Positions 23,201 through 32,894 of a stretch of DNA of 64,000 bases are shown here, piece after piece (positions within the stretch are counted from its first letter, which is position 1; every line of letters begins with the position of its first letter). The DNA comes from Prochlorococcus sp. AG-347-E03. GTDB taxonomy: Bacteria; Cyanobacteriota; Cyanobacteriia; PCC-6307; Cyanobiaceae. The DNA lies in contig QCBG01000006.1 of assembly GCA_003279115.1 (NCBI GenBank), positions 25,778 through 89,777 on the forward strand, in the 5' to 3' direction. The position numbers and the translations under genes are program-made. The notes under the pieces were generated by a model. That model ran no database searches, was not told where the DNA came from, and saw nothing but the letters and a program-made list of their open reading frames with translations.

Positions 23201-23857
23201 GTTAAATGGTTCTAATATTGTTAATGCAGAGGCGATGTCAGATCCAACAAGCATAGTACCTGTTGTTTCCATTGTTATTGATACCATTATTGGTATATCT
23301 ATATTTTTACTATCAAGTACTTCTTTAGAAGCTAATAAGGCAGATTTAATTTGTAATACATCTTGACAAGTTTCAATTAAAAGAAGATCAACTCCTCCAT
23401 CTGTAAGACCATATATTTGTTCTTTATATGATTGCTTTAATTCATCAAAATCTATATGCCCTAACGTGGGTAATTTAGTAGTTGGTCCAATTGAGCCAGC
23501 AACAAACCTTGGCTTATCTACTGATCCATATTTGGCAGCAGCCTTTTTGGCTATTAATGCAGCATTTTTATTTATCTCATATGCCTTATCCGCAATATCA
23601 TATTCATCAAGAACTATTGATGAGGCTCCAAAAGTATTAGTTTCTATAACATGACAACCTGCTGCTAAGAATGAATTATGAACCTTTTCAACGACCTGTG
23701 GTGAGGATAAAACAAGGTTTTCATTACAACCCTCTAATTCTTTTCCTCCAAAGTCGTCGGCAGTAAGATTTAAGTTCTGAAAAGATGTTCCAGTACCCCC
23801 GTCAAAAATTATTAATGGCTTCTCATCTCTATTTAAATAGGTTCTGAAAGATTCCAT
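20291..23857 (-). CDS. metH: Cobalamin-dependent methionine synthase
   Basis: 1188 residues, full length. Transfers a methyl group from 5-methyltetrahydrofolate through cobalamin to homocysteine. The N-terminal homocysteine domain has the zinc Cys227 and Cys293/Cys294 (GGCCGTT). The pterin domain (about 340-620) includes ILIVGERLNASGSKKVRELL. The B12 domain has DVHDIGKN carrying the axial His. The C-terminal activation domain ends with FGYPACPKVSD. It depends on the B12 pathway (cobU, cobN here). No riboswitch is seen; it follows ilvE by 18 bases on the same strand. Confidence 0.97.
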   Translation of the reverse strand: MESFRTYLNRDEKPLIIFDGGTGTSFQNLNLTADDFGGKELEGCNENLVLSSPQVVEKVHNSFLAAGCHVIETNTFGASSIVLDEYDIADKAYEINKNAALIAKKAAAKYGSVDKPRFVAGSIGPTTKLPTLGHIDFDELKQSYKEQIYGLTDGGVDLLLIETCQDVLQIKSALLASKEVLDSKNIDIPIMVSITMETTGTMLVGSDIASALTILEPFNIDILGLNCATGPEQMKEHIKYLSENSPFAISCIPNAGLPENIGGVAHYRLKPIELKMQLMNFIYDFKVQLIGGCCGTTPDHIKYLSSIIDEITYNERSNKIGNNNLSGYIPSASSIYNSVPYKQDNSILIVGERLNASGSKKVRELLNNDDWDGLVSIAKQQQKENAHVLDVNVDYVGRDGVKDMKEITSRLVTNINLPLMIDSTDADKMESGLKSAGGKCIINSTNYEDGNERFDQVLNLALGYGSGLVVGTIDEDGMARNADKKYNIVKRALNRTRECGLSDYELFFDPLALPISTGIEEDRLNAKETINAISKIRENFPDIHIILGISNISFGLSPLSRINLNSIFLDECIKAGLDSAIIAPNKILPLSKISEETKKLCLDLIYDKREFEDDICIYDPLVELTKAFQDLSIQDFKKASIENKNLTLEESLKNHIIDGEKIGLEDQLNKALKKYKPLEIINTFLLDGMKVVGDLFGSGQMQLPFVLQSAETMKFAVSILEPYMETVDENISNGKLLIATVKGDVHDIGKNLVDIILTNNGYDVINLGIKQDVSAIIDAQKKHNADCIAMSGLLVKSTAFMKDNLEAFNNENISVPVILGGAALTPKFVNEDCSKIYKGKILYGKDAFTDLKFMNEYMDNKKKGNWSNTEGFIKNEGININLASSKSNSQAVKKSISINIETSKLNLKENFIRSKFINEEEPIQAPFLGTKVLNEIDIDLNKLIFYLDTKALFSGQWQIKKGKNQSVDEYNNYLDSYAKPLLDRWLETIVEKKLISPKAVYGYFRCGRKDNSIFLFDDKSLNKISEFNFPRQKSGNNLCIADFYCDLKKDKPIDIFPMQAVTMGDIASEYSQKLFKEDKYSDYLLFHGLTVQLAEALAEYVHALIRIECGFRTEEPDKNREILAQKYRGARYSFGYPACPKVSDSNIQLSLLDTKRISLTMDESEQLHPEQSTTAIISLHSKAKYFSA

Positions 23858-23875
23858 TTTTAGGTAAAAATTAAT

Positions 23876-24790
23876 TTATTTTAGAGAAATTCTTGTTACC
23901 CAATTATCATAGTCTTGAGAACGACCTTCTGTTATTTCTATAAGCTTACTTTTTAATTTATTCATTATTGGTCTTTCACCATTTAATTCACTTGATTCAA
24001 TTTTTTTAACTGGTGTAATTTTTGCTGCTGTACCAGTTAGAAAAACTTCATCTGCTATTAATAATTCTGTTTTATCAACAGGCCTTTCAATTACATTTAT
24101 TCCAAAAGATTTTGCTAATTCAATTACACTAGCTCTAGTAATCCCCTCAAGGATATCTTGATCAACACCAGGAGTGATTAAGTCTCCATTTCTTACAATA
24201 AATAAATTCATACCACTAGCTTCGCTTACCTTACCACTTGAATTTAATAACAATGCTTCATCAAAACCCGATAAACTAGCTTCTGTTTTAGCTAAAGAAC
24301 TAGTAATATAAGCCCCACTTATTTTTCCTCTTAATGGGAGAGATCTATCTTCTTGTCTAGTCCAGCTACTCATTCTACAAGAAACTCCATCTGGGGATAG
24401 ATAATCTCCTAGTTCAATACAATACATAAAGAAATCTGTTTCAATATTGTGTAACCTTGGAGCTATACCTAAATCGCTTGTATATACGAATGGTCTAATA
24501 TAAATAGGTTTTTCTGGCTTATTTCTTTTTATAACTTCCTCTAAGGCTTTAAAAATATATTCTTCAGAAATATCAGTTAAAAGTAATTTTGCACTTTGAG
24601 ATAATCTTTTTATGTGTTTATCAGTTCTAAATAAAAGGAATTCTTCTTTATTTGTAGGGTTAGGTATCGCTCGCATTCCTCCAAATGCAGCAGTACCATA
24701 ATGTAGTGCGTGAGTAGCTATTGATATTTTTGCTTCTTTAAATGGAATACATTTACCTTCGAACCAGGCGTATGGAAGAAATTCATGCAT
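23876..24790 (-). CDS. ilvE: Branched-chain amino acid aminotransferase
   Basis: 304 residues from ATG 24790; a TTG two codons upstream is less likely. PLP-dependent transaminase for the last step of Ile, Leu and Val synthesis. Fold type IV features include the substrate-binding ATHALHYGTAAFGGMRA, the RPFVYTSDLGI stretch, KISGAYITSSLAKTEA around the catalytic Lys, and the carboxyl-side EASGMNLFIVRNG. The gene lies upstream of metH with an 18-base gap and is likely co-transcribed with it. Confidence 0.93.
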   Translation of the reverse strand: MHEFLPYAWFEGKCIPFKEAKISIATHALHYGTAAFGGMRAIPNPTNKEEFLLFRTDKHIKRLSQSAKLLLTDISEEYIFKALEEVIKRNKPEKPIYIRPFVYTSDLGIAPRLHNIETDFFMYCIELGDYLSPDGVSCRMSSWTRQEDRSLPLRGKISGAYITSSLAKTEASLSGFDEALLLNSSGKVSEASGMNLFIVRNGDLITPGVDQDILEGITRASVIELAKSFGINVIERPVDKTELLIADEVFLTGTAAKITPVKKIESSELNGERPIMNKLKSKLIEITEGRSQDYDNWVTRISLK

Positions 24791-24862
24791 ATTCAATTTA
24801 TTTAATTAAGGTAAACTTGTTTTAACCTACTTACGTATTCTAAACCTTATTTATATATAAAA

Positions 24863-27800
24863 ATGCACAGGACATTAAATATAGCAGGAAATGAAAAGAA
24901 TAATGATGATTTAATTGAGCAACCAGCGGCAGATTTTATTTTTATAACAAGTGTTAAAGCTGATTTAAATCTCATATCTAACTTATTGTTAGAAAAGGAA
25001 TTTGCTTCATTAAAAAATAATATAAGAGCTTTAGAAATTTCTAATTTAAATTCCTCAGCTCAAATAGATAATTATTTATTAAAAACAATTAATTATGCAA
25101 AAGTTGTCATACTAAGAATTTTTGGAGATAAAGGTACATGGAACTATGGAATTGAACAACTTTTATATTGGCAAGCAGTCAATAAAAAAAGAAAGTTAGT
25201 AATCCTATCAGGTACCGTTGATCAGGAAGTTTCCTTAAGTGAAATAAGTAGTATAGACAAAAATATTGCATTAAATATTTCTAGATTACTAAGATCGGGA
25301 GGAATGGACAATTATAGAAAATTTCTTAATTGTTTAAATTATCTAAAGGTAAATGAAACATTAATTCCTGATGAGTTTTTGAATATTAGTTTTTATGCAG
25401 ATCCTTATTTATATGATTGGAAAATTGAAAAAGGCGAAAAAATAGGAATAATATCCTATAAATCACTTTTTTTGGCTAATGAAATTGAAGTAAATGAAAA
25501 ACTTAACTTGCAGTTACGAAGATGCGGACTATCGCCTAAAACGTTATTTATTTCCACACTAAAAGATCATATTATTCAAAAGAAATTAATAGATATTTTT
25601 AAAAAGGAAGATATTAAATTAATAATTACCACAACTTCATTTTCTTCATCTCAAATCAAAAAAAACGAATTAATTGAAAATTCTACAAATATTTTTACTT
25701 CTCTTAAAATTCCAATTTTACAGCTTCTCTCTTCAAATAGATCAAGAAAAAATTGGTTAAATTCATCCATTGGAATGAATTCATCTGATTTATTAATGCA
25801 AATAATTATACCTGAATTTGATGGAAGGATTACTACTTGTCCTTCAGCATTTAAAGAAATAATTTCTGAAAAAAATACACTTTACAGTGAAATAACCAGT
25901 TACAAAGCTGATCAAGTAGGTATTAAATGGATTTCAAAATTCGCAACAAATTATGTGAAACTTCAAAAACTTAATAATTTTGATAAAAAAATTTGTTTAA
26001 TAATTAGTAATTATCCAGTAAGGAATGGAAGAATCGGTAATGGTGTTGGTCTTAATACACCATCTTCGATAATAAATATTCTTAACTGGTTAAAAGAAGA
26101 AGGTTATGATCTTGGATCTTGTAATTATCCTCAAGATTCTTCGGAGTTAATGTCAATACTTATAAAAACTAGAACTAACGATCTTGAATCTCAAAATAAT
26201 AAACCATTAGATTACTTACCACTTAGTGAATATTTAAAATATTGGAATAATTTAGAACTTGAACCAAAAAATATTATTGTTAACCGTTGGGGCAAACCAT
26301 CAGAAGCTATCGATCTTAATAATGAAGGCTTCTCAATAAATGGTATTAGATTTGGAAAAATAACATTATTGATTCAACCTCAACGAGGTTATGACGTTTT
26401 CACTGATAGAGATATTCATTCTCCCGATCTTCCACCTCCCCATAGATATTTAGCACAATATTTTTGGATTGAAAAAGTTTTTAACGCAAATGCTATTTGC
26501 CATATTGGTAAACATGGGACTGTTGAATGGTTACCTGGTAAATCTATAGGTCTCAGTAATAAATGTTTTCCAAATATTATTTGTCCAGCAATACCAAACA
26601 TATATCCTTTTATCGTAAATGATCCTGGAGAAGGATCCCAAGCTAAAAGAAGAACTGCTGCAACAATTATTGATCATTTAACCCCTCCTTTAGATAGGTC
26701 AGAATTATATGGAAAATATTCAATATTAGAAAATTATTTAGACGAATATTTTGAAGCGAAATTATTAAATTCTAATCGGATAGAAATTATAGAAAAATCC
26801 ATTTTTGAATTAATTAAAAAAGATTTTAACGAAATCACTTTAAATAATAAAAATAATCAAATTGAAGAGATTGATTCTTTTCTTTGCAAAATTAAAGAAT
26901 CTCAAATTAGGACAGGTTTGCATATTTTTGGTAATAGGCAGGATGACATTAATGAAATAAATTTATTCTTGTGTATCGCTAGAGTGCCAAATGCCAATCG
27001 AATTGGGATTGTTCAATATATAGCAAAACATTTAAAACTAGATTTGGATCCTTGGACAAATAAATATGATCAAAAGTTAAGTGAAAAGGATAAAAAAATA
27101 TTATTGACTTTTTCCAACAAAAACATTTTAAACTTTAGAATGGCTATTGATTTTTTAGAACAACAAGCAAAGTATTTAATATATTTGTTTTTTTACAAAA
27201 ACAATACCAATATAAAAAATCTAGAAAAATATAAAAATCAGAAAATAATAGACTATTTCTTTAATGAAAAAAAACATAATAAGTATTTTTTATTATTAAA
27301 AAAAGAGATTCTATATCCAATCATTAATTCTTCATATAATGAGAAATTATCATTTATTAATTCATTAAATGGACAATATGTAAAAAGTGGTCCATCTGGA
27401 GCTCCTACGAGAGGTAAAACTGAAGCTTTACCCACTGGTAAAAATTTCTTTTCAGTTGATTCAAGAGGACTGCCAACTGAATCAGCATGGAGTGTTGGTT
27501 GTCAATCCGCTTCACAAATACTTGATTTATACAAACAAGATAATGGAGAAGATTTAAAAAATATAGCAATATCTGTATGGGCAACATCCACTATGAGAAA
27601 TGGTGGTGAAGACATTTGTCAAATACTATATTTATTAGGAGTACAGCCTGTTTGGGATGGGCCTTCAAGAAGAGTAGTAGATCTAGAAATCATTCCTTTA
27701 TCTGTTCTCGAAAGACCAAGGGTTGATGTTACTTTAAGGATTTCGGGAATGTTTAGAGATGCATTTCCACAGTTAGTTAAATTAACTTCTAAAGCAATAA

Positions 27801-28600
27801 ATCTTGTTTCTAATCTTAATGAGGATGATCAATTTAATCCTCTTGCTGGGTCATCAAGGGATGGTGATTCAATTAATCGTATATTTGGGTCAGGGCCAGG
27901 TTCATATGGAGCTGGTCTGCAAGAACTAATTTCAAATTCTAATTGGGAAAATATTGATGATTTTGGAGAATCTTTTCTTAATTGGAGTAAGTGGATTTAC
28001 GGTGATAATCTTGAACCTATAGAGGATAAAAAATCATTAGAAAATGCTCTTAAAAATGTGCAGTTAGTTGTTCATAACCAAGATAATAAGGAACATGATA
28101 TTTTAGATTCTGATGATTATTATCAGTTTCAGGGTGGATTATCTTCAGCAGTAAAAAAATTGAGCGGTAAATTACCTGAAATGTATCATGGTGATTTATC
28201 AAAATTTGGATTATCTAAAATTTCAAAATTACAAGATGAAATTAATAAAGTTGTTATATCAAGAATACTTAACCCTAAATGGATAAATGGAATGAAGGAT
28301 AATGGTTATAAAGGAGCGTTTGAATTTTCAGCTACACTAGATTACTTATATGCTTTTGATGCTTCTACTGAAGTAGTCTCAGATTGGTGTTATGAGGAAG
28401 TTTATAAATCATGGTTATGTGATCTAGATCTTAGGAATTTCTTTCTAGAGAATAATCCATGGGCTTTAAGAGATATTGCACAAAGATTACTTGAAATTGT
28501 CAATAGAAAAATGTGGAATAATTGTTCATCAGATGTCATTGAAAATTTAAAGAATATAATTATTAATACTGATTCAGTAATTGAAAAAAACGAATTCTGA
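24863..28600 (+). CDS. cobN: Cobaltochelatase large subunit
   Basis: 1245 residues, in the normal size range. Inserts cobalt into hydrogenobyrinate a,c-diamide, or acts as the large subunit of the related chelatase. The signature block IGKHGTVEWLPGK followed by PNIYPFIVNDPGEGSQAKRR lies about 550-600, and PTGKNFFSVDSRGLPT is in the C-terminal half; CobN, ChlH and BchH share this fold. A distinct ChlH for chlorophyll would be elsewhere. It is a plus-strand gene between divergent ilvE and convergent PHP. ATG start. Confidence 0.93.
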   Translation: MHRTLNIAGNEKNNDDLIEQPAADFIFITSVKADLNLISNLLLEKEFASLKNNIRALEISNLNSSAQIDNYLLKTINYAKVVILRIFGDKGTWNYGIEQLLYWQAVNKKRKLVILSGTVDQEVSLSEISSIDKNIALNISRLLRSGGMDNYRKFLNCLNYLKVNETLIPDEFLNISFYADPYLYDWKIEKGEKIGIISYKSLFLANEIEVNEKLNLQLRRCGLSPKTLFISTLKDHIIQKKLIDIFKKEDIKLIITTTSFSSSQIKKNELIENSTNIFTSLKIPILQLLSSNRSRKNWLNSSIGMNSSDLLMQIIIPEFDGRITTCPSAFKEIISEKNTLYSEITSYKADQVGIKWISKFATNYVKLQKLNNFDKKICLIISNYPVRNGRIGNGVGLNTPSSIINILNWLKEEGYDLGSCNYPQDSSELMSILIKTRTNDLESQNNKPLDYLPLSEYLKYWNNLELEPKNIIVNRWGKPSEAIDLNNEGFSINGIRFGKITLLIQPQRGYDVFTDRDIHSPDLPPPHRYLAQYFWIEKVFNANAICHIGKHGTVEWLPGKSIGLSNKCFPNIICPAIPNIYPFIVNDPGEGSQAKRRTAATIIDHLTPPLDRSELYGKYSILENYLDEYFEAKLLNSNRIEIIEKSIFELIKKDFNEITLNNKNNQIEEIDSFLCKIKESQIRTGLHIFGNRQDDINEINLFLCIARVPNANRIGIVQYIAKHLKLDLDPWTNKYDQKLSEKDKKILLTFSNKNILNFRMAIDFLEQQAKYLIYLFFYKNNTNIKNLEKYKNQKIIDYFFNEKKHNKYFLLLKKEILYPIINSSYNEKLSFINSLNGQYVKSGPSGAPTRGKTEALPTGKNFFSVDSRGLPTESAWSVGCQSASQILDLYKQDNGEDLKNIAISVWATSTMRNGGEDICQILYLLGVQPVWDGPSRRVVDLEIIPLSVLERPRVDVTLRISGMFRDAFPQLVKLTSKAINLVSNLNEDDQFNPLAGSSRDGDSINRIFGSGPGSYGAGLQELISNSNWENIDDFGESFLNWSKWIYGDNLEPIEDKKSLENALKNVQLVVHNQDNKEHDILDSDDYYQFQGGLSSAVKKLSGKLPEMYHGDLSKFGLSKISKLQDEINKVVISRILNPKWINGMKDNGYKGAFEFSATLDYLYAFDASTEVVSDWCYEEVYKSWLCDLDLRNFFLENNPWALRDIAQRLLEIVNRKMWNNCSSDVIENLKNIIINTDSVIEKNEF

Positions 28601-28601
28601 A

Positions 28602-29249
28602 TTATCTACCTAATAGCGAAAGTCCATGACTATCTGTTCCGCATGTTTTTAGCATTGAATATTTATCTGCTAATTTATCTATTTCTGAACAAACAAATAA
28701 ACTAGGATTCCATACTTCATTAAGTTCATAGTCGTACCAAACCTCTATTCCATCAATACCTTGTATTTTGGCCTCTGGAATTAATTTATAAAAGGGGATC
28801 CTGTATCTCGCTGGGTGTGCAAGAAATGATAAACCACCAGCTAAATTTATTGCTTTAATAACTGATTTAATATTTAAATCATTACCTATTGGAGACTCTC
28901 CAAGGATGTAGGGATTTAGGTATTTACTTTTTATATCTATTCCCAATCCAATTACATGTACTAAACATCCAAGAATCAAACAATTAATTTCTATTCCCGA
29001 AATTAATGTAAAAGAATCTTTAGGATAATTTTTGAGTATATTATTTTTTTTTATATATTCATGAGCTTTAATTGTATGATGATCGGTTATTGATAAAAAT
29101 TTCAAGTTATTTTTATAAGCTTGTTCTAAAAGTTCATATGGTTCTAGACTTCCATCACTAAATTTTGTATGACAGTGAAAATTAATATTTTTAGGGCAAC
29201 TATTTTTATTAATATTGGAGGTTAATTTTACTAAGTCTTCCCTATTCAT
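28602..29249 (-). CDS. PHP-domain metal-dependent phosphoesterase
   Basis: 215 residues. PHP superfamily with the metal-binding motifs NFHCHTKFSDG (His25, His27, Asp32), TDHHT (Asp56, His57, His58), and the C-terminal GTDSHG; all are intact, so it is likely an active hydrolase. Family members include RNase AM/3',5'-bisphosphate phosphatase and histidinol phosphatases; the TrpH-like 3',5'-nucleoside bisphosphate and short-oligonucleotide group is the best fit. Overlaps the HemJ stop by 8 bases, so it forms one transcript with hemJ. Confidence 0.8.
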   Translation of the reverse strand: MNREDLVKLTSNINKNSCPKNINFHCHTKFSDGSLEPYELLEQAYKNNLKFLSITDHHTIKAHEYIKKNNILKNYPKDSFTLISGIEINCLILGCLVHVIGLGIDIKSKYLNPYILGESPIGNDLNIKSVIKAINLAGGLSFLAHPARYRIPFYKLIPEAKIQGIDGIEVWYDYELNEVWNPSLFVCSEIDKLADKYSMLKTCGTDSHGLSLLGR

Positions 29250-29808
29250 TACTTAATGAATTCTCATTTTTCTTTCTAATCTTTGCATATAATTGTATTG
29301 AAGCCAACATGAAAATAATTAGTCCAACTACGCTCCATGTAGCAACACTAGTTGGAAAATTATTTTTAAAAATAACTAAAAGTACAATTATAAATAATAA
29401 TAATGTAGGCAATTCATTTAATAATCTAAGGTTTTTTGCTGACATGGTTGAAGTACCATTTTGTAATGAATACATTATTTTGTAACAGTAAGAATGATAA
29501 ATTACTAATCCTAAAACAAAAGAAATTTTAATTTGTAACCACTTCTCACTTAACCAACTTGGTTGCATAATTACCATGCATATAGCCATACTTAAAGCTA
29601 ATATCATCCCAGGTGTTGTGATTATATTCGCCAGCCTTTTTTCCATCAAGGTGTATTGTTTATTAAAGGCAATTTTTAATGCATTATCCATGTTTTTAGA
29701 TTCTTCATGATATATGAAAAGTCTTACTAAATAAAAAAGGCCCGCAAACCAAACGATTACACCAATAATGTGAAGTGATTTAAACCAGAGATATGCTTCA
29801 GCTGCCAA
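29242..29808 (-). CDS. hemJ: Protoporphyrinogen oxidase HemJ
   Basis: 188-residue membrane enzyme with about four or five helices, oxidising protoporphyrinogen IX for heme and chlorophyll. Matches the slr1790/HemJ family: AYLWFKSLHIIGVIVWFAGL with the invariant His13 and an Arg in the next helix (YLVRLF), then GMILALSMAI and AKNLRLLNELPTLLLF. Only a TTG start is available at 29808. Last 8 bases overlap the PHP gene. Chlorophyll-making cyanobacteria without HemG/HemY rely on this protein. Confidence 0.9.
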   Translation of the reverse strand: MAAEAYLWFKSLHIIGVIVWFAGLFYLVRLFIYHEESKNMDNALKIAFNKQYTLMEKRLANIITTPGMILALSMAICMVIMQPSWLSEKWLQIKISFVLGLVIYHSYCYKIMYSLQNGTSTMSAKNLRLLNELPTLLLFIIVLLVIFKNNFPTSVATWSVVGLIIFMLASIQLYAKIRKKNENSLSNE

Positions 29809-29896
29809 ATTACTAGATTAATTTAAAAATATATATTTTTAATATAGTTATATTTAACAGTATCAAGAAATCTATTTTTCAAAAATTAATTAATAT

Positions 29897-31855
29897 TTAT
29901 AACTCGTTAAAATATTCATATATATCATTTACTGAATTTTTTCCAAGTCCTTTAACTTTTGATAAATCCTCTTTACTAGCTATTCTTATCGCGTCTATTG
30001 ATTTAAAATGCTCAAGCAATTCTCTTATTCTAGATGGTCCTAATCCACTGATTTGGGACAATTGAGATCTATTCATTCTCTTAGATCTTTTGTCTCTATG
30101 AAAAGATAATGCAAATCTATGTGCTTCATCTCTTACTCTTCTTAATAGAAGAACTCCTTTTTGATTTTCGTCAGTATCAAGAGACTTAGTAAAGCCTGGA
30201 ATAAATATTTCTTCTTGTTTTTTTGCTAATGAACATATAGTTACTTCCTCCTCAAGATTTAATTCTTTTAATGCTTTAATAGCTGCATTTAACTGTCCTT
30301 TTCCTCCATCAATCATTATTAAATCAGGCCAGTCTGATAGAAGTTCATTGTCTAGTTTACTATTAGTTTTATCATTTAATATTGAAAAATCCCCTCCGTT
30401 AACTTTAAATCTTGACCATTTTTTAAACCTTCTATGTATTACTTCATATATCGAAGCAAAATCATCACTATGTCCTAAAACAACGTTTGGATCTTTAATT
30501 TTATATTTCCTATAATGCTGTTTAGAAGGAATCCCATCAATAAAAACGACTTGTGATGCTACAGGGTCACTACCTTGAATATGGCTTATATCATAACCTT
30601 CAATTCTTTTAGGTTGTTCGCTTAATTCAAGTATTTGGGCAAGATCCTCAATTGATGATTCATTATCTTGTATCCCATTTATTATTCTATCTAATTCCAA
30701 TTTCGCATTTTTTAAAACCATTTCTACAGTTTCATGTTTTTTATTTCTTTTTGGGATTAAGATTTTTACTTTCTTTTTTCTTAGATCCGTTAACCAATCC
30801 TCTATGGTTGCTTGTTTTGGAAGGTTATATTGAAGCAGAATTTCTGATGGTATTTCTACAGCTTCAACATTCATATAATGCTCTTCTAATATTTTTTGTA
30901 GAATGAGATTTTCATCTTCATTATTTAATTTTTGACTATAGCCAATTCTCCCAATGAGCTTACCAGATCTCATTTGGAAAATTTGTATACTAGATACATT
31001 TTTGTCTGAAACTATTCCAAAGATATCTCTATTAATTGAAGAATCTGGTATCGATATTTTTTGTGATTCAGTTAATAATTTTAAACCTGAAATTTGGTCT
31101 CTTATTTTTGCTGCATTCTCATAATCTAAATCATTTGAAAATTGCAGCATTTTTTTTTGTAAAAAAATTTCTAAGTCATCATTTCTTCCCTGAAATATCA
31201 TAGATACTTGTTTCATTATTTTTTTATAATCGTCAGATGATATAACTTCTTGGCAAACACCTGGACATCTTCCTATTGAATAATTCAAACAAGTTCTATC
31301 TTTATAGACTGGCCTTGGTCTTTGTCTAAGTGGAAATATTTTTTTTATCGTAAATAATGTACTCCTTAATAATCCGACATCAACATAAGGTCCATAATAT
31401 CTATCTAAATTATTTCTATTTCTTCTTCTTCTTGTAATAAATATGCGAGGATATTTTTCACTCCAAGTTATACAAAGATATGGATATTTCTTATCATCCT
31501 TTAAAAGAATATTAAAGTATGGTTTGTTTGTTTTAATTAAATTTGACTCTAAATTTAATGCTTCATATTCGCTATCTGTGACTATTATTTCTATTTCAGT
31601 TATTTGACGAACCATCAAACTTAATCTGGGCGTTAAATCTGAATATTTATTGAAATAACTACTTACTCTACTACGTAGTTTTTTTGATTTACCGATATAA
31701 AGTAAGTTACTATCAATATCTTTAAAAAGATAACAACCAGATGACTTTGGAATTTCGGATAATCTTGATTTTAATAACTCCTTATTATTAATTAATTTAT
31801 ATTCAATTTTAAAATTATATTTGTTATTTATTTTTTCGATAGAGGAATTACTCAT
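29897..31855 (-). CDS. uvrC: UvrABC excinuclease subunit C
   Basis: 652 residues, full length. N-terminal GIY-YIG nuclease (GCYLFKDIDSNLLYIGKSKK, about 40-60) for the 3' incision, a UVR UvrB-binding segment (LDYENAAKIRDQISGL, about 235), the RNase H-like 5' nuclease half with IEGYDISHIQG and IDGGKGQLNAA, and a C-terminal helix-hairpin-helix (QISGLGPSRIRELL). Nucleotide excision repair with UvrA and UvrB. ATG start. The flavin reductase gene is 9 bases upstream. Confidence 0.96.
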   Translation of the reverse strand: MSNSSIEKINNKYNFKIEYKLINNKELLKSRLSEIPKSSGCYLFKDIDSNLLYIGKSKKLRSRVSSYFNKYSDLTPRLSLMVRQITEIEIIVTDSEYEALNLESNLIKTNKPYFNILLKDDKKYPYLCITWSEKYPRIFITRRRRNRNNLDRYYGPYVDVGLLRSTLFTIKKIFPLRQRPRPVYKDRTCLNYSIGRCPGVCQEVISSDDYKKIMKQVSMIFQGRNDDLEIFLQKKMLQFSNDLDYENAAKIRDQISGLKLLTESQKISIPDSSINRDIFGIVSDKNVSSIQIFQMRSGKLIGRIGYSQKLNNEDENLILQKILEEHYMNVEAVEIPSEILLQYNLPKQATIEDWLTDLRKKKVKILIPKRNKKHETVEMVLKNAKLELDRIINGIQDNESSIEDLAQILELSEQPKRIEGYDISHIQGSDPVASQVVFIDGIPSKQHYRKYKIKDPNVVLGHSDDFASIYEVIHRRFKKWSRFKVNGGDFSILNDKTNSKLDNELLSDWPDLIMIDGGKGQLNAAIKALKELNLEEEVTICSLAKKQEEIFIPGFTKSLDTDENQKGVLLLRRVRDEAHRFALSFHRDKRSKRMNRSQLSQISGLGPSRIRELLEHFKSIDAIRIASKEDLSKVKGLGKNSVNDIYEYFNEL

Positions 31856-31864
31856 TTATAATAA

Positions 31865-32353
31865 TTACCCTCCATAATTCCAGCCAGTTGAAGATAAATT
31901 TAGTGAGTCAACATCATTATTTAGATAAGCAGATGCAACCTCTCCTACAAATACGGTATGGTCTCCATGCATAACACTTCCAACAACATTACATTCAACT
32001 CCACCAACACTATCAACTAAAATAGGCAATCCAAGCTCACCTAAATTAAATTCAACAGATTCAAATCTACCTCCTAATGCTTTTTGAGGTTTAAAGAAAA
32101 CAGCAGCTAGATCCTTTTGATCACTTTTGAGCACATTTAATGAGAACTTATTGGTGGACTTTATTATTTCATGACTAGAACCCTCTGCTCTAACAGCCAT
32201 TACAACTAATGGTGGGGTGAAGGAACCTTGAGTCACCCAACTAGCAGTAAATCCATTCACTTCATTTTTATCTTCGTCTCTAACACCACAAATAAATAAT
32301 CCGTGAGGTATTTTTCTTAATAAGATTTTTTTTGCTTCTAGATTTAATGTCAT
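31865..32353 (-). CDS. Flavin reductase-domain protein
   Basis: 162 residues in the FMN-binding flavin reductase-like (split barrel) family: ADP/FMN loop VNGFTASWVTQGSFTPPLVV and the conserved KFSLNVLKSDQKDLA segment, then the VECNVVGSVMHGDHTVFVG end. It could supply reduced flavin to a partner or act as an NAD(P)H-dependent reductase; the same fold ends the cyanobacterial flavodiiron proteins. Small free-standing version here. ATG start; divergent from coaD, with uvrC 9 bases after it. Confidence 0.8.
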   Translation of the reverse strand: MTLNLEAKKILLRKIPHGLFICGVRDEDKNEVNGFTASWVTQGSFTPPLVVMAVRAEGSSHEIIKSTNKFSLNVLKSDQKDLAAVFFKPQKALGGRFESVEFNLGELGLPILVDSVGGVECNVVGSVMHGDHTVFVGEVASAYLNNDVDSLNLSSTGWNYGG

Positions 32354-32412
32354 AATTGATTTATCTAATAATCTTATTTTAACTAAATTTCTTATTCGAT
32401 CATAATAAATTC

Positions 32413-32886
32413 ATGAAAATTCTTTATCCAGGTACTTTTGATCCTTTAACAAACGGGCATCTTGATTTAATAGAAAGGGCTGAAAAAATATTTGGCAATC
32501 TAGTAGTTGCTGTTTTAGAAAATACTTCTAAAACACCAACTTTTAATCTTGAAAGAAGAATAATACAAATAAAAAATTCTCTTTCTCATTTACCTAATAT
32601 TGAAGTTATTTCTTATTCAGGACTCACTGTGGATTGTGCAAATGATCTAAAAGCTAATCTTATTCTTAGAGGCTTAAGAGCAATGAGTGATTTTGAGTAT
32701 GAACTTCAGATTGCTCATACAAATAAATCTCTTAATAATGATGTTGAAACTATATTTTTGTCCACAAATACAAATTATAGTTTTCTTAGTAGTTCTTTAG
32801 TAAAAGAAGTTGCAAAATTTGGTGGTGAAATTAATCACATGGTACCTCCCTCTGTTGAGAGTGATTTAAAAGAATATTTTAAATAA
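32413..32886 (+). CDS. coaD: Phosphopantetheine adenylyltransferase
   Basis: 157 residues, full length. Transfers AMP from ATP to 4'-phosphopantetheine in coenzyme A synthesis. The nucleotidyltransferase signature [19 protein letters not shown] has the GH motif, and the ISS-type end [13 protein letters not shown] closes the active site. [14 protein letters not shown] binds pantetheine phosphate in the family. ATG start. It converges on dacB, with an 8-base gap. Confidence 0.96.
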   Translation: MKILYPGTFDPLTNGHLDLIERAEKIFGNLVVAVLENTSKTPTFNLERRIIQIKNSLSHLPNIEVISYSGLTVDCANDLKANLILRGLRAMSDFEYELQIAHTNKSLNNDVETIFLSTNTNYSFLSSSLVKEVAKFGGEINHMVPPSVESDLKEYFK

Positions 32887-32894
32887 TATTTTTA

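Noticed and set aside
23858..23875. B12 riboswitch upstream of metH
   Set aside because: Only 18 bases lie between ilvE and metH, too short for a cobalamin riboswitch, and nothing similar to a B12 box precedes cobN or cobU.
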